Shown piece after piece: positions 9,794 through 21,278 of a DNA stretch of 64,000 nt. This DNA comes from Triglochin maritima. Its lineage: Eukaryota; Streptophyta; Magnoliopsida; Alismatales; Juncaginaceae. Numbering within the stretch: the first letter of the stretch is position 1; every line of letters starts with the position of its first letter. The stretch spans positions 22,487,621 through 22,551,620 of the forward strand of contig OY821784.1 of the NCBI GenBank assembly GCA_963682175.1. The letters are read 5' to 3'. The notes beneath the pieces were generated by a model. It did not search any database. It had not been told where the DNA came from and saw nothing but the letters and a program-made list of their open reading frames with translations. A program made the translations under genes and the position numbers.

Positions 9794-10935
9794 CCAAATG
9801 ATTATGAGAATATCGTTGCTGCTGTATATATCATGTTAAAAATCAAAAAAGAAAAAAAGAAAAAGAGAAGAAGTGTGTAATAAAAGACTCCTTCAGTGAG
9901 CATCGATTGTTGTGGGCCCCAACCCTTGTGTACTTGGGCCCAATCTCTTCACGTATTTATCTCCCTTCTTCAGCTTCTCACAGGTTTTGAGGGATTTTGG
10001 GTTTGTGTCCATCAACATGACCCTGAACGTCCCTTTGTACTTCATGTTGGTGAGATCTTTCCTTTTTCATGCATGTATCCATGTAGTATCTTGTTCACAT
10101 TCATTGAGGACAATGCATGAAGTAGGTGTGGGGGGGTGTTTTATGTGTGTACATAGTCGAGTCTTTTTCCTTTGGTTTTATTTTCGTTTGTTTGTACTGC
10201 TAGGGTCATGTTAGTGTGCCGCATTTAACATTGATATATCTGCTTGCCATGATCCTTGGGTGACTTGTCTCCTTTTGCTTGCCGAGTGCTTTAAAATTTT
10301 CACATTTCTTTCAAAATCTTCATGTGTTTGCGAAAGAAAATGTTTTTGTGGGTTTTGCGTGTGTTTAGCATGTGCAAAACCGTTGAGAGGCAAAGTAAAA
10401 AGAAAGCTCCCAAAATTGTCTTGAACTTGATGCATTAGGATTTGTAGTTTACTGACTTTAGGTCTTATCGAGTCGTTAGGATGCACCCCGGTTTTCCCTC
10501 GGGGGCCGTGTAATCATAGGGTTTCAGTACTCAAACATTTAAATAAGTCCACCCTGAACCTAGTGAGTCAAATAATTCGTGTCTGTTAGTATAAGGAAGT
10601 TTGTCGTAGTCAAGGGCCCTTAATCTCTTTTTGTGAAACTTAAGTGTAGGGGTTTTGGTTCCCATGTAGATAAGTAAATAAGTGGTGTTCTCTCTTCTCG
10701 CACGGCTCCTATCACTCGGGAAAGTAGGTCTGAGGGGACTTTGTGCCTGGTGCTTTCGAGTCATCTGACTTGGGATGCATCGACCGAACTCCCGTTACAC
10801 GGGTGGTAGGGATCGCCCTATGTGGAGATTTGGGGGAAGGTGTACGTGATAGTGTAAGTCCTCATAGGCAATGATGCACGAAACCTGATCCTGAGAGAAT
10901 CAAACACCAACCAATAAAATGCTCCAATGAAAAAG

Positions 10936-10967
<32 letters not shown>

Positions 10968-11400
10968 AAAAAAAGAGTCAAATAAGAACCAAAATGGACT
11001 TTACACATTGTATCACATTCAGAAGTAAGGTTGCCCATGTCTTTCACTTAAGTCCTTGACTAACTCTCACGAATAACTCATTAGGCTAGGTGTGTGGACC
11101 GATTACATATATAGAGTCGACCCGTAGTATTACCGCATCCCATGATCGACAAAATAAGTCCAACGAGTCGTGTAGCTAGATTGATTAATGCATCTTGTTC
11201 GGATTTTGTGGGTATATCCGCTGAAAACCCTCAGGAGACAACACTCCTCCTCCTTGGCGACAAGGAGGTTTAACGGCTTGTTGCACATGCTAAGTGCAAC
11301 CGTGATTCCTACGAAAGTGAGTTAGGATTTCTTGTTTTTCGTTTGCTTTTCTCTTTCTTTGTTTTGCTCGGGACTAGCAAAAGTTAGGTGTGGGGGTATT
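9794..11400 (+). other. 3' noncoding internal region with two PPT-like sites
   Basis: 1.6 kb with no supported ORF. Near 10110-10136 the purine-rich AGGTGTGGGGGGGTG follows GAGGACAATGCATGAAG and looks like an internal polypurine tract. The terminal tract AGGTGTGGGGGTATT directly precedes the 3' LTR. An A/G-only tract of about 50 bp occupies 10927-10977. The region is conserved in the array elements (25580-27217), in minus orientation at 56500-58104, and as a fragment at 21369-21860. Confidence 0.75.
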
Positions 11401-12813
11401 TGATTGACATCATTTCATGCTCATATTTGTATCATATATCCATTATCTTTCACCTAAACAATGCTATGTCACGAGTTTTATGTTTAGTTTTCAGGAATAA
11501 ATAGGTTTGAAGAGATGAAACATAAAAGGACCCAAAAGCTGGGAAAAAGGACTGGATTGTGAGATCTGGGGACCAAGATGCAAGGGAGAAGGACCTGAAC
11601 GCAAGACAGAAGGACCTAAGAGCAAAACAGAATACTCCACACCATCATGGGGAATATTTTAGCAATTGGATTCGGGTCGGAGCTCCAATAAACAAAGTAG
11701 ATGCATCCAAGACCACCAAATACACCAAGCAAATCCCAGAACAAGATTCAACGCGATCCGGAAAATTTGGACCGCCAATTAGCGGTCCAAGACCGCCAAT
11801 TGGCGGTCACTTTGGGCCCAAATCCACCAAGTTTTCTCCTTGACGTGTATTAATGTTTGTTTAGGCTATTTTTGGTATTGGTTTAGTCCCACATCGGGGG
11901 ATTGTCCCGGATTAGCTTTTTCCATGGCTATAAATAGAACTCTTCACCTCCTTTTGTAACCACTCCATATTTTAAGTGGCTATTCTTCCTACTAGAAGTG
12001 AGGCCTTGAAGCACACACTAAAGTAGGAGGATGCTACTTTTAATGTGAGTCATTTTATCAATAAAGTTTTATGTTTCTTTCATTGTTTGTTTATGCTTCT
12101 TTTATTGTTCGTGCATGTTTTAGTTTAATCGTCTTTTAATTCTAGCTTAGTTTTAATATGCTTTCTTTCCATAGTTTAATAATTAGTGTAATGTTTAGTG
12201 AGTAGTTCCATCCCCTTTGGGGGGTGGAGTAGATGTACATACATGCATTAGAGAATGGGATGAATGCTTTAATTTCAATGTGTTGATTAAACATGAATGT
12301 ATGCTTGCTTGTTTAGGATAGAATTTATAACTTGATGAGTTTTGCCAAAATGATTAGACACCTCTCATGCTTGTTTAGGTTCTGAAATAAACAACTTGCA
12401 TATGCAAATGTTAATCAACTAAGTTGGTGAATAGATTGATAGGTTTTGCCATAACATTTAGACACTTCCTATGCTTGATAAACACCACCTTCATGTGCTT
12501 AAAGAATGTATTCTACACCCACCTCTTTGCATGTATGCACTCACTCCACCCCTTAGGGGTTTTCCCATTTCTGTATTCCAGCATTCTTGTTTTGTTCTTA
12601 GCTTAGTTTTTATTTGATCGTTTATTTCTTTGTTTCGCATTTCGTACTTCTTAGCGTAGTTTAGTGTAGAGTAGCGTAACCAACTCTCTTCTCCATTATT
12701 TTCGCCACTTGATTTCGTGCAAACAAGAGACTGCTCACCTCCCTGAGGACGACCCGTACTTGCCACCGCTTCATCGCGGCCGTGCACTTGCGGTTTAATT
12801 AAAACGTTCAACA
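11401..12813 (+). repeat. 3' LTR of the complete Athila-type element
   Basis: 1413 bp, TGATTGACATC...TTCAACA, followed by the TSD ATAAC. It differs from the 5' LTR at about five sites, for example near 11547, 11581, 11870, 12647 and 12778. The USE-like motif is at 11886-11896 and TATAAATA starts at 11929, again with a 32-bp gap. Confidence 0.93.
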
Positions 12814-13289
12814 ATAACACAAAGGTGACACATTCTACTTTGTATATCTTCTTAATATCATGAGGCAAGGGACAGACACAAGTGTGCACTTACATCACTA
12901 AATGGATCGAGATTTCGTTCGAGTGGAACAAAGACATCTATTGTAATTGGGTAACTATAATGTGTAGCTAGATACCGCTTATAGTTTGAGATATTAAGTA
13001 TTTAATATCACTGCTAATTGGGTCACACCACAAAACTGGGAAACAAGAAGCTTGATTTTGAGTTCATTTGATGTGTCGGGTTTCACGTGAAAATGGACGC
13101 ATGTGGTAAACAAATAAAATCAACATGTCATGAGAATTGACATAAGTAGAATCATAATAAATTCATATGAGGTGTGTATATTATGTGGTGTAATAATTTA
13201 ATATTACATAAGATATGAATTTGCTAAAAACCCAAAAAGATCAAATTTGTTGGAAATAAATCCAAATTTGACAAAGGCAAAATTGGGGT

Positions 13290-13665
13290 CAAACACGGTG
13301 AACCGTTTAGGGTTCGGTCGACCGGGGAATCTTTGGGTCGGTTAATCGAATGGGGAACGGGTAAGCACAAATGGTTGACCAAAATTGTCTAGAGTGCTTG
13401 GACAATCGGGTTCGGTTAACCGAGTGTGAACGGTCAACCGAGAAAAGTATTTTCGGTAGACCGAAGGTGACACGGTCATCCGATGACTATGCTCCAGGAG
13501 AAATTGTGGTGAGTCAACGGTAGACCGTAGAGAAGACGTGGTTCGTCGGAATGTCTCCAGGGAATTTTTCTCATGCGGATTCGGTCTACCGTCTATCTCA
13601 CGGTGCACCGAACATGTGTTATAACCGAATGGTTTGGTTAACCGAGAAAATTTCTCAGTCGACCG
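13290..13665 (+). repeat. Array of CGGTNNACCG palindromes in LTR U3
   Basis: About a dozen exact or near copies of CGGTNNACCG (for example CGGTCGACCG, CGGTTAACCG, CGGTAGACCG) in about 370 bp. The inverted LTR copy has the corresponding cluster at about 14495-14875, with different individual mutations. Confidence 0.8.
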
Positions 13666-13860
13666 AACAGTGCGATTTCTGCATGAATTATTAAAAGATT
13701 AATTAGATCATGGGTTGGATTAATTCCAGATTTAATAAAACATTTTTTAGGGTGCTTATGTGGCAATTAGAGATTAATTTTAGGAGAGAATAAGCAAGAG
13801 ATCATGACTAAAGAATAGTTCTTGATAAAGATGTTTTGGGAGCCCATAAAAGGACCCCTC

Positions 13861-16030
13861 TGTAGGATTTCGTGTCCCTACGTATGTATATATTTTAAAA
13901 TTTTAATACAACATACAAGATCGATTTTCATATTTTCAACAATTTCTATGTACATAGTTTTGTGATTATTCTAATAACATGCAATCCTATATTTATTAAA
14001 ATAAATCACAAAGGTAGAATCATACCTAAAGGTTCTCTAAAACCTTCTTGAAAATTCGGAGTCACGTTGCTTGTTGAATCGTCCACGGATTTGCCTCCGA
14101 ATGTTCACCAAACTCTAAACAAGATTAGAGAGAAATGAGCTAGCCAATCAATCTCTAACAAGGTTTAGAATCTAGCTAATAACCCCTCTTTAAGCTCCTG
14201 AGATTCTTATCTCTAAAACTTAAATTTACTAAGAGATTTTCATGGTGATTAGGGAGAGATTAATGAGAGAAAGAATTTTTGCATTAGTTGTTAAACAAGT
14301 AGGAGTAGGTGTCCTTTTATAGTCTCCCAAAACATCCTTATCAAGAGCTATTCTTTAGCCATGATCCCTTGTTTATTCTCTCCTAAATTAATCTCTAATT
14401 TCCACATAATCACCCACAAAAACGTTTTAATTAAATCTGCAATTAATCCACCCATGATCTAATTAATCTCTTAATAATTCAGGCAGAATCGTTCTTGTTC
14501 GGTAGACCGAGTATTATTCGGTCAACCGAACCATTCGGTTATAACACGTGTTCGGTGTACCGTGAGCTAGACGGTCGAGTACTGAATCCGTATGAGAAAA
14601 ATTCCCTGGAAGAATTCAAACGAACCACGTCTTTTACTCGGTCTATCGTTGACCCACCAGAATCGTTTCTGGGACATAGTCATCGGATGACCGTGTCACC
14701 TTCGGTCTACCAAAAATACTACTTCTCGGTTGACCGTGCACACTTGGTTAACCGAACCCGATTGTCCAGGCACTCCAGACAATTTCGGTAAACCAATTGC
14801 GCTTACCCGTTCCCTATTCAGTTAACCGATCGGAAGATACCCCGATCGACCGAACCATGAACGGTTCACCATGTTCGACCCCGATTTTGCCTTTGTCAAA
14901 TTTAGGATTTATTTCCAACAAAATTTGATCTTTTGGGTTTTTTAGCAAATTCACATCTTATATAATATATTATCATATGTAATATTAAATTATTACACTC
15001 CATAATATATACCTCATATGAATTTATTATGATTCTAATTATGTCAATGACATATTGATTTTATTTATTCACCACATGTGTCATATTTTCATATGAAACC
15101 CGACACATCATATGAACTTAAAATCAAGCTCTTGTTTCCCAGTTTTGTGGTGTGACCTATAGGAGGATCTAAGCCAAATTGGTAGAGATATTAAACACTT
15201 AATATCTCAAACTATAAGCGGTATCTAGCTACACATTATAGTTACCCAATTAGCATAGATGTCTTTGTTCCACCCGAACCAAGACACGATCCATTTAGTG
15301 ATGTAAGTGCACCACTTGTGTCCGTCCATTGCCTCATGATATTAAGAATATATACAAAGTAGAAATGTGTCATCTTTGTATTATATTCATTTCTTGATCT
15401 CTTTAAGCTAATTATAACTATGTAACTTAACATAAGTTACATTGTGCACATTATAATTTTGCTTTATCAAGGGGCCCACTAATATCATCACTCAATTAAG
15501 AGGGGCAATGATAATCGTTTGACTAGCTATCTTTTCCAGCACAAGTCATGCTCAACCAATTATTGTCTTTATCACTACACTCATTGATAGCTTTTGACAA
15601 TAATCAAATTAAGCACTTCTTGAGTGAAAAGATATAAGTCTCATATCTTAGGATCCAAGAAACAGTAAAAACATTAACGACACGAAACACAATTCCATAA
15701 TGTTTTACTTGTTAGGTCTATTCAATATATAAAAGTAATCTTTTCCTCTTTTATATACTCGTGTCGTCAATTATTTGCAGCGCTACAACAATCGATGACC
15801 AACACGACAATCTTATCTCGGTAATTAATGTTCCATGTTAATTACCTTGATTGTGAATAACTTTTGATTTATGTAAACCATTATCTTTTAGAGCTCTACG
15901 GTGAAGGACCAAGTGCTTCTCCCTTAACACTTCCATAAGACGAATACCATAATCAAGGAACAAAATGTTTGCACATTCACTTCATAATGATTGACATATA
16001 AAATAAAAACTTTTATACACATTCCTTTCA
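13861..16030 (-). repeat. Inverted solo LTR nested in a copy of itself
   Basis: 2170 bp. On the minus strand it reads TGAAAGGAATG...AATCCTACA and is flanked by the perfect 5-bp TSD CCCTC (13856-13860 and 16031-16035). It is the reverse complement of the outer LTR that it interrupts, and has entered just after the outer copy's TATA-like box. No internal region or second LTR is present, so it is best read as a solo LTR; a truncated-cDNA integration is the alternative. With block 2 of the outer copy it makes an inverted repeat with arms of about 1 kb around a loop of about 445 bp. Confidence 0.75.
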
Positions 16031-16462
16031 CCCTCATCCTACTTGTTTATGTTAATGCAAAAATTCTTTCTCTCATTAATCTCTCCCTTAATCACCACGA
16101 AAATCTCTTAGTAATTTAAGTTTTGGAGATAGAAAATATCAGGAGCTTAAAGAGGGGTTATTAGCTAGATTCTAAGCCTAATTATAGATTGATTGGCTAG
16201 CTCCTTTCTCTCCAATCTTGTTTAGAGTTTGGGGAACACTTGGAGGCAAATCGGCGGGCGATTAAACAGATCTTCGAAAGGTTTTAGAGAACCTTTGGGT
16301 ATGATTCTGTCTTTGTGATTTATTTTAATATATGTAGGATTGCATGATATTAAAATAAACACAAAGTAATGTACATAAAATTGTTTAAAGTATGAAATCG
16401 ATCTTGTATGTTGTATTACTTTTTTTTAAATATATACATACATGGGGACACAAAATCTTACA

Positions 16463-17233
16463 CTCGTCTCTCCTATTATCGACAGAGTGGGCGACGCCGA
16501 TCAGGTCATGAATGTCACGACCGGATCGCTCTCCTAATGTCCCCGAGATCCTTAGGGACAATGTCTACTTGATTTTGAAATTAAGCTCTTGATTAGTGTG
16601 GTTTTCAGGGCGATGAAAATGGTGATGAAATCCCCCACCTTATCTTATATGGCACAAACCCTCCTTAGTAGCGTTTTGGAGTCTTAATCTAGCAATCAAC
16701 TCTCCAAACAAATGCTCAACTGACACTTGTTGCAATGCAATTCCTACTAACTAATGCATGTTCACACGAAATGCATGAATGAGAGTAGGAAATGCGTACC
16801 TCACGCCAGCACTCAGCAACTGAAAGTAAATATAAAATAAAAGACAATCTACGTGCCTAAGTCGAGTACATGATGCATGACCTAAACAAGAAAGAATGCC
16901 TAATCTTTTGCTTTGAGTTTTAGAGTCCAAGTTGCTTAAAGGGAGATTGAATATTGATCTGGCGACAAAATAAAAGTTAGAACATGCCAAAATAATCCCA
17001 AGACCTTTATATCAGATAAAGAAACAAGACACAGAAAGAAGAAGTGGAGAGGAGCTTACCAAACCACCAGTCGGTGGTCTTAGGCCACTGATTGGCGGTC
17101 GAACAAGCTTAGTTTGCCTCCAACTTCTCCAGTTGCCTCCCCTTGCGTCTCATAGTCTCCTGAAACAAAGAAAAACTTCAAACAAAAAATTAAATCCACT
17201 CGAATCGTACAAACTAGAGTCTGGACTGGCACC
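16463..17233 (-). other. Athila-type 5' leader fragment, minus strand
   Basis: Read on the minus strand from the PBS, this matches the leader of the complete element, including the conserved GATCGGCGTTGCC segment, and is cut at the outer LTR end. It contains palindrome-like sequences at about 17062-17101, ending 133 nt from the PBS. One has changed both arms together (ACCACC...GGTGGT). The gag ORF that should follow is absent. Confidence 0.75.
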
Positions 17234-17251
17234 TCCCCGGCAACGGCGCCA
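17234..17251 (-). promoter_or_regulatory. Primer-binding site, tRNA-Asp type (minus strand)
   Basis: The plus strand reads TCCCCGGCAACGGCGCCA, the exact 3' end of plant tRNA-Asp; the minus strand is therefore the PBS. It lies 6 bp from the LTR end at 17258. Confidence 0.88.
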
Positions 17252-17257
17252 AAAACT

Positions 17258-20200
17258 TGTTTGTTTGTTTGTTTTAAATTTAGACCGCAAGTGCACAGCC
17301 GTCGGTGAATACGGGGCAAGTATGGGTCATCTGTAGGGAGGTGAACATCCTCTAGTTTGACCAAAATCAAATGGCGAATAAAGGGAGAAAATATGAGATT
17401 ACACTAAAGCTAAACTACACTAAACTAATAAGTATGAAATGCGAAAGAAAACACGAAAGATTGGAAATCAGAAAGAGAAACCCCTAAGGGGTGGAATGTG
17501 TGCACATATGAAGTGAAATAAGTGATGAATGATGCATGTATGTGTTTGTTTCGTGTGTGTGTCTTCATACACAGGAAGTGTCTAATGATGTGGCAAAACC
17601 AATCAAAACATTTACACAATGTATCGACAATTACTACTTGATTAACATAAGATTAGGCACATCATGAGAAGTGTCTAAAGATATGACAAGACTCATCAAA
17701 AACCATAAACTCATGTGAAGAAACAAAGGTAAGCATGGGAGGGGTCTAAATGTTATGGCAAAACCCATCAAAAAAAGTTTCTTCAATCAAGCAAGCAAGT
17801 AAACACAAATACAAACACATAACTAACATGTAGCATATTCAACAGGAAATTTCAGTCAATAAACATGAGAAAACTAAGCATGGGAAGTGTCTAATTCTTA
17901 TGGCAAAACCCATCAAAATTCCCCAACATGTAGATGATTGAAATACCCCCAATGAACATACAAAACATGAAAGTCGACACAATCAAAAATTCATCAAACA
18001 TCCAAACTTCACAATATATATGAACATCATCTCCACCCCCAAAGGGGATGCATCTACTCACTACACATTATTCTAGCAATTAAACTAAAGAAGAAAGGAG
18101 ACCTTCTAAGTAATTTTGTAAGACCCGCTCTCCTGTGATAATAATAATAAGTCCACTCACCGCGGTTATGCATAATTGACTTCTTGGAATGTCAAATTGT
18201 GTTATGGCATGCTTGTTTGAGTAGATTTGATCATTTTTCTCGTTTGTCGATCGGGTGCGACACATCAGACGAGCGCGCGGTTGTTTGACTCGATCGACTC
18301 AATTTGGGCCCAAGTGAGTGTAGGGTCGGTTTTGGACTAAAACCGTGATGAAGTGGCATGGAATTGGAAGGGTTGCATTAGGGTTTGGATGTGCATTTTC
18401 GTGGCTTTTGGATGCCTTTGGAATGCTGCCATTTTGGCATCCCTTAATGTGACTTGAATAGCCATGAAGCCTATGGAAGTTGGAGGGTTGTTTGCAAACA
18501 AAACCCCTTCAACCCAAGCCATCCCTACCCTCTCACTCCCTCTCCCACGAAATTCAGACCCTCTCCATCTCCCTCTCCGGTGTGCTAGTGGTTGGAGCTC
18601 CGACGAATCAAGTGGAGCAAGCTAGAGTGCATCTTCGGGGAGCAACTATACGAATATCTGGGTGGGCTGATCTACGGTAATCTCAGGCAAAGTTTTCATG
18701 AATTCAGGTATGCTCCTGACCGTTGAAGAGTTGTATGGGAGGGGGGTTTTGGCTGGAGGGCCAGCCAGCACCATGTTGGTGGTTGGTGCAATCAGTTGCA
18801 CCAACAACCGAGTTCCCTTCTAGCGTGCGCATGGAGCATGCGCTAGATGGGGCTGGCTGTGGGGCAGCCAGGGGGACCGGGGTTCCGGTGAGCTCCAGTG
18901 AGGTCCGATCAGGAGTGATGAGGTTTCTTCTGGGCTGAGTTTTGGGGTGGGCACAGATCTGGTTGGGTGTGGCTGGTGCACACAAGATCCGACTAGGATT
19001 TGTGTTCAACCCTTTTGACTCTTTGTTTGGATCGGCTGGCTGGTCCAGCTCTTCTAGATGGTGGAAAAGGTCAGGAAAAGGTGTGGAACAAACCTAGGGA
19101 TGATAAGGGTGAGGGGGATCTTGATGGGCTAGCTCGGTCTGAGCAGCATGCACTTGAATGGGCTAGCCATGCGGTTATTGCACCATGTGCATCAGCTTGC
19201 TCGGTTGTTGGGCTGAGCTGCTTGGATGGATCTCTACTTACCCTCTCCCACCATAGACGGCCTGAGAGGGATACTCTAAGCATGTGGGTTGGAGTGGTTA
19301 AGGACTCATGCATATGGTTGTGAGTCGATTGAACTTGTTAGCTTGTCTTTTGTTAGTTATAGTGTTCTATGTGTTGAATGTGTTTTGCTCTATATGACTT
19401 GTTGTGTTTCAGTAGCAGATGTAATGTGGTTATATGATCTGATCTGTGTGTATTCCTGATGTTGTAGTCATGCATGCACTTATGAATGTAAACGGGCTCT
19501 TTCATATCATGTGCTGATCGTGTCATGTTTCTAAAGCAACATATTAACCCGTTACATGCATGTATGCTAGTTTAGAGATCTATATCATCTACTGATATTT
19601 TATGCATGTTCCAACATGATTATCCTACTGATATACATGTAATCCATACCCATATCAACTCCGATCATACTCTGACATTTCAGTTATCATCGCATATAAA
19701 CTCTGAAATTAAGGATGCATGCTATCGATTATTGTGGAGTGTGATTTTGATATATCTAGTTGTAATGCATCATCCTATTGCGTCTCTCATGTCTATATGT
19801 TACTGAAGTGAAGTGTTATGATATGGTTATGCATGACCCTTAGGATATCAGACCTTTTAACATCCTTATCATGACCCGTAGATTACTCGATTAGCTATTA
19901 TCTTGATTTGTTGATCCAGTTATGATTGCTTGCTGTTGTGAGTTTCGTTTGATTCCTGATTTGATTTGTTTGGGGGCTGTTAGGAGGGTATCCGGATGCC
20001 TTTCCTTGAGCTCACTCCATCCACTATAGATGTATTAGATTTTAGATGCTTATGTAGCTTGCATCGCATTTAATCTGATTAATAATTCTGGGTACATTCT
20101 GTTTTTGGGCCGACGGGCCACGAGTGGGTCCTCTAGCTAGAGAGGCCATTCGCATAAGACCTTCACGTTGGGAGGCCAGGCGTAAGATAAATCCTGGGCA

Positions 20201-21278
20201 GGCGCGCTGCCATTCTGTCTCAGGTAAGTATTCCCAAGTTCACGATGGCACCATGTAGGTCACTTGCCGCGAATTGGGACACTTATCCGGCGCACCGCTT
20301 TGTGCCGAGCGGTGGGTCACTGTCGAGTGACCACCTTTCACCAGCGAGGCTGGTGTTCTGGTTCCTATTGAGGAATCATTCGGGTGCGCCCGACCGACAC
20401 AGCTTATGGAGTCGTGGCCTTCTGTTGCATTATGTGCTTTTCTGTTTCTATTTCGGATGATTTTGTTTTACATAGATTGCATGCATTCTTCCATATAACT
20501 CCGATTGGGCCAGGGGCATACTGGGTTTTCTTTATAGAAAACTCACGCATATGTTGATGCGGTGCTTGCAGGTACTTAGATTCCTACAGGGTAGACTAGA
20601 CGAGTAGTCGAAGATGCTGTACACGAGGGACACGTCGACCAGATTCTTCAGTTTGTCTTTTTCTTCCGCATTGTTTATGATGTATTTCCCTTTTCAACTC
20701 GATGTAATGTATTTGACCTTGTTACCATATATGGATAATCTCTCACTTTTCAGTCATGTTTTATGTTAGTCTATCCATGTATGATCTCTCTACGTATTGT
20801 CGAGTCGTTGTTGGTCTATCTTTTGTAACTCCTTCGGTCGTCCCGGAGGTCTCTGATCGCGACACTTGTAGTCTTTCCCAGTGTGCGTACCCACAAGATA
20901 GGGGGCATTACAAATTTAGCCTAAGAACAAAAAATAAGACTAAGCTAAGCATGCATAAAAAAGAAACAACATGAGAATAAAACAATGAAAATTATTTTAT
21001 TAAATGACTCACATTACTGGTAGCATTCTTCTCCACCTTGAGTATTTGCTCCAAGGCTTATTCCAAGTAGAGATAATGCCACCAAGCAATGGGTGAATAC
21101 AAAAGGAGGAGGAGGTGTTCTATTTATAGCTATAGAAAAAGGTAATCGGGGACAATCCCCCGATGTGGGACTGATAAAACCTTCCCAGAATACACATAAC
21201 CCATCTCCTAGAGAAACTGGGTCAGATTTCGATGCAAACGGATCGTTAATTACTAGTCTTGGACCGCCAATTGGCGGT
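17258..21278 (-). repeat. Minus-strand Athila-type LTR 1, interrupted and cut at palindrome
   Basis: Blocks 17258-18116 and 20918-21278 form about 1220 bp of LTR, interrupted by a solo LTR. On the minus strand the LTR ends ...AAACAAACA next to the PBS. The U3 part upstream of the palindrome is missing: the sequence stops at ACCGCCAATTGGCGGT (21263-21278), where a plus-strand LTR begins. USE and TATA are retained (21161-21171 and 21121-21128). The region 17570-17920 carries four copies of a motif with GTCTAA...GGCAAAAC. Confidence 0.8.
18117..20912. repeat. Solo LTR, 2796 bp, gypsy chromovirus-like termini
   Basis: Starts TGTAAGACCC and ends GGGGGCATTACA, near-inverted termini typical of long LTRs of Tekay/Del-type chromoviruses. 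It is flanked by the TSD AATTT (18112-18116 and 20913-20917). The uninterrupted site TAAGTAATTTAGCC is seen in the related LTR at 22850, which proves insertion. No PBS, PPT or coding sequence is present, and small ORFs inside are not credible. The last 818 bp recur in array copies 2-4. Lineage is a guess from termini and length. Confidence 0.85.

Larger units (their letters stand above)
4173..12813 (+). mobile_element. Complete non-autonomous Athila-type element (Gag-Pro-X)
   Basis: The element is 8641 bp with two 1413-bp LTRs, flanked by the perfect TSD ATAAC (4168-4172 and 12814-12818). The empty site is visible in the inverted copy of the target repeat near 15380. The PBS is an 18/18 match to the complement of the plant tRNA-Asp 3' end. 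It has a leader of about 1.1 kb, one intact ORF (Gag, CCHC knuckle, retropepsin, unknown tail) and a 1.6-kb noncoding 3' region. No RT, RNase H or integrase is present, so mobilisation must be in trans. The LTRs differ at about five sites by eye, implying a recent insertion. Gag sequence and tRNA-Asp primer indicate the Athila lineage of Ty3/gypsy. Confidence 0.93.
3523..16462 (+). repeat. Outer 2.1-kb LTR (solo), split by two insertions
   Basis: Three blocks, 3523-4172, 12819-13860 and 16036-16462, join to a unit of about 2119 bp that starts TGAAAGGAATG and ends ATCTTACA. The same unit occurs in reverse at 13861-16030, where a 5-bp TSD proves both termini. It has a TATA-like CCATAAAAGG near 13845 and a U3 rich in CGGTNNACCG palindromes. 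Block 1 is separated from block 2 by the complete Athila-type element and its TSD; block 2 is separated from block 3 by the inverted copy. The flanks CATAA and CTCGT do not match, and they derive from differently oriented Athila-type fragments, so this copy may have formed by ectopic recombination. Alternative: the 3' internal region plus a shorter LTR starting TGTTGGAAATAA. Confidence 0.65.

Noticed and set aside
17234..17251. Possible tRNA-Asp gene fragment
   Set aside because: Only the 18 nt complementary to the primer are present, at the LTR boundary; it is a PBS.
18480..19323. Several ORFs of 60-107 aa in the 2.8-kb solo LTR
   Set aside because: Overlapping on both strands, no recognisable domain, inside a noncoding LTR bounded by a TSD.
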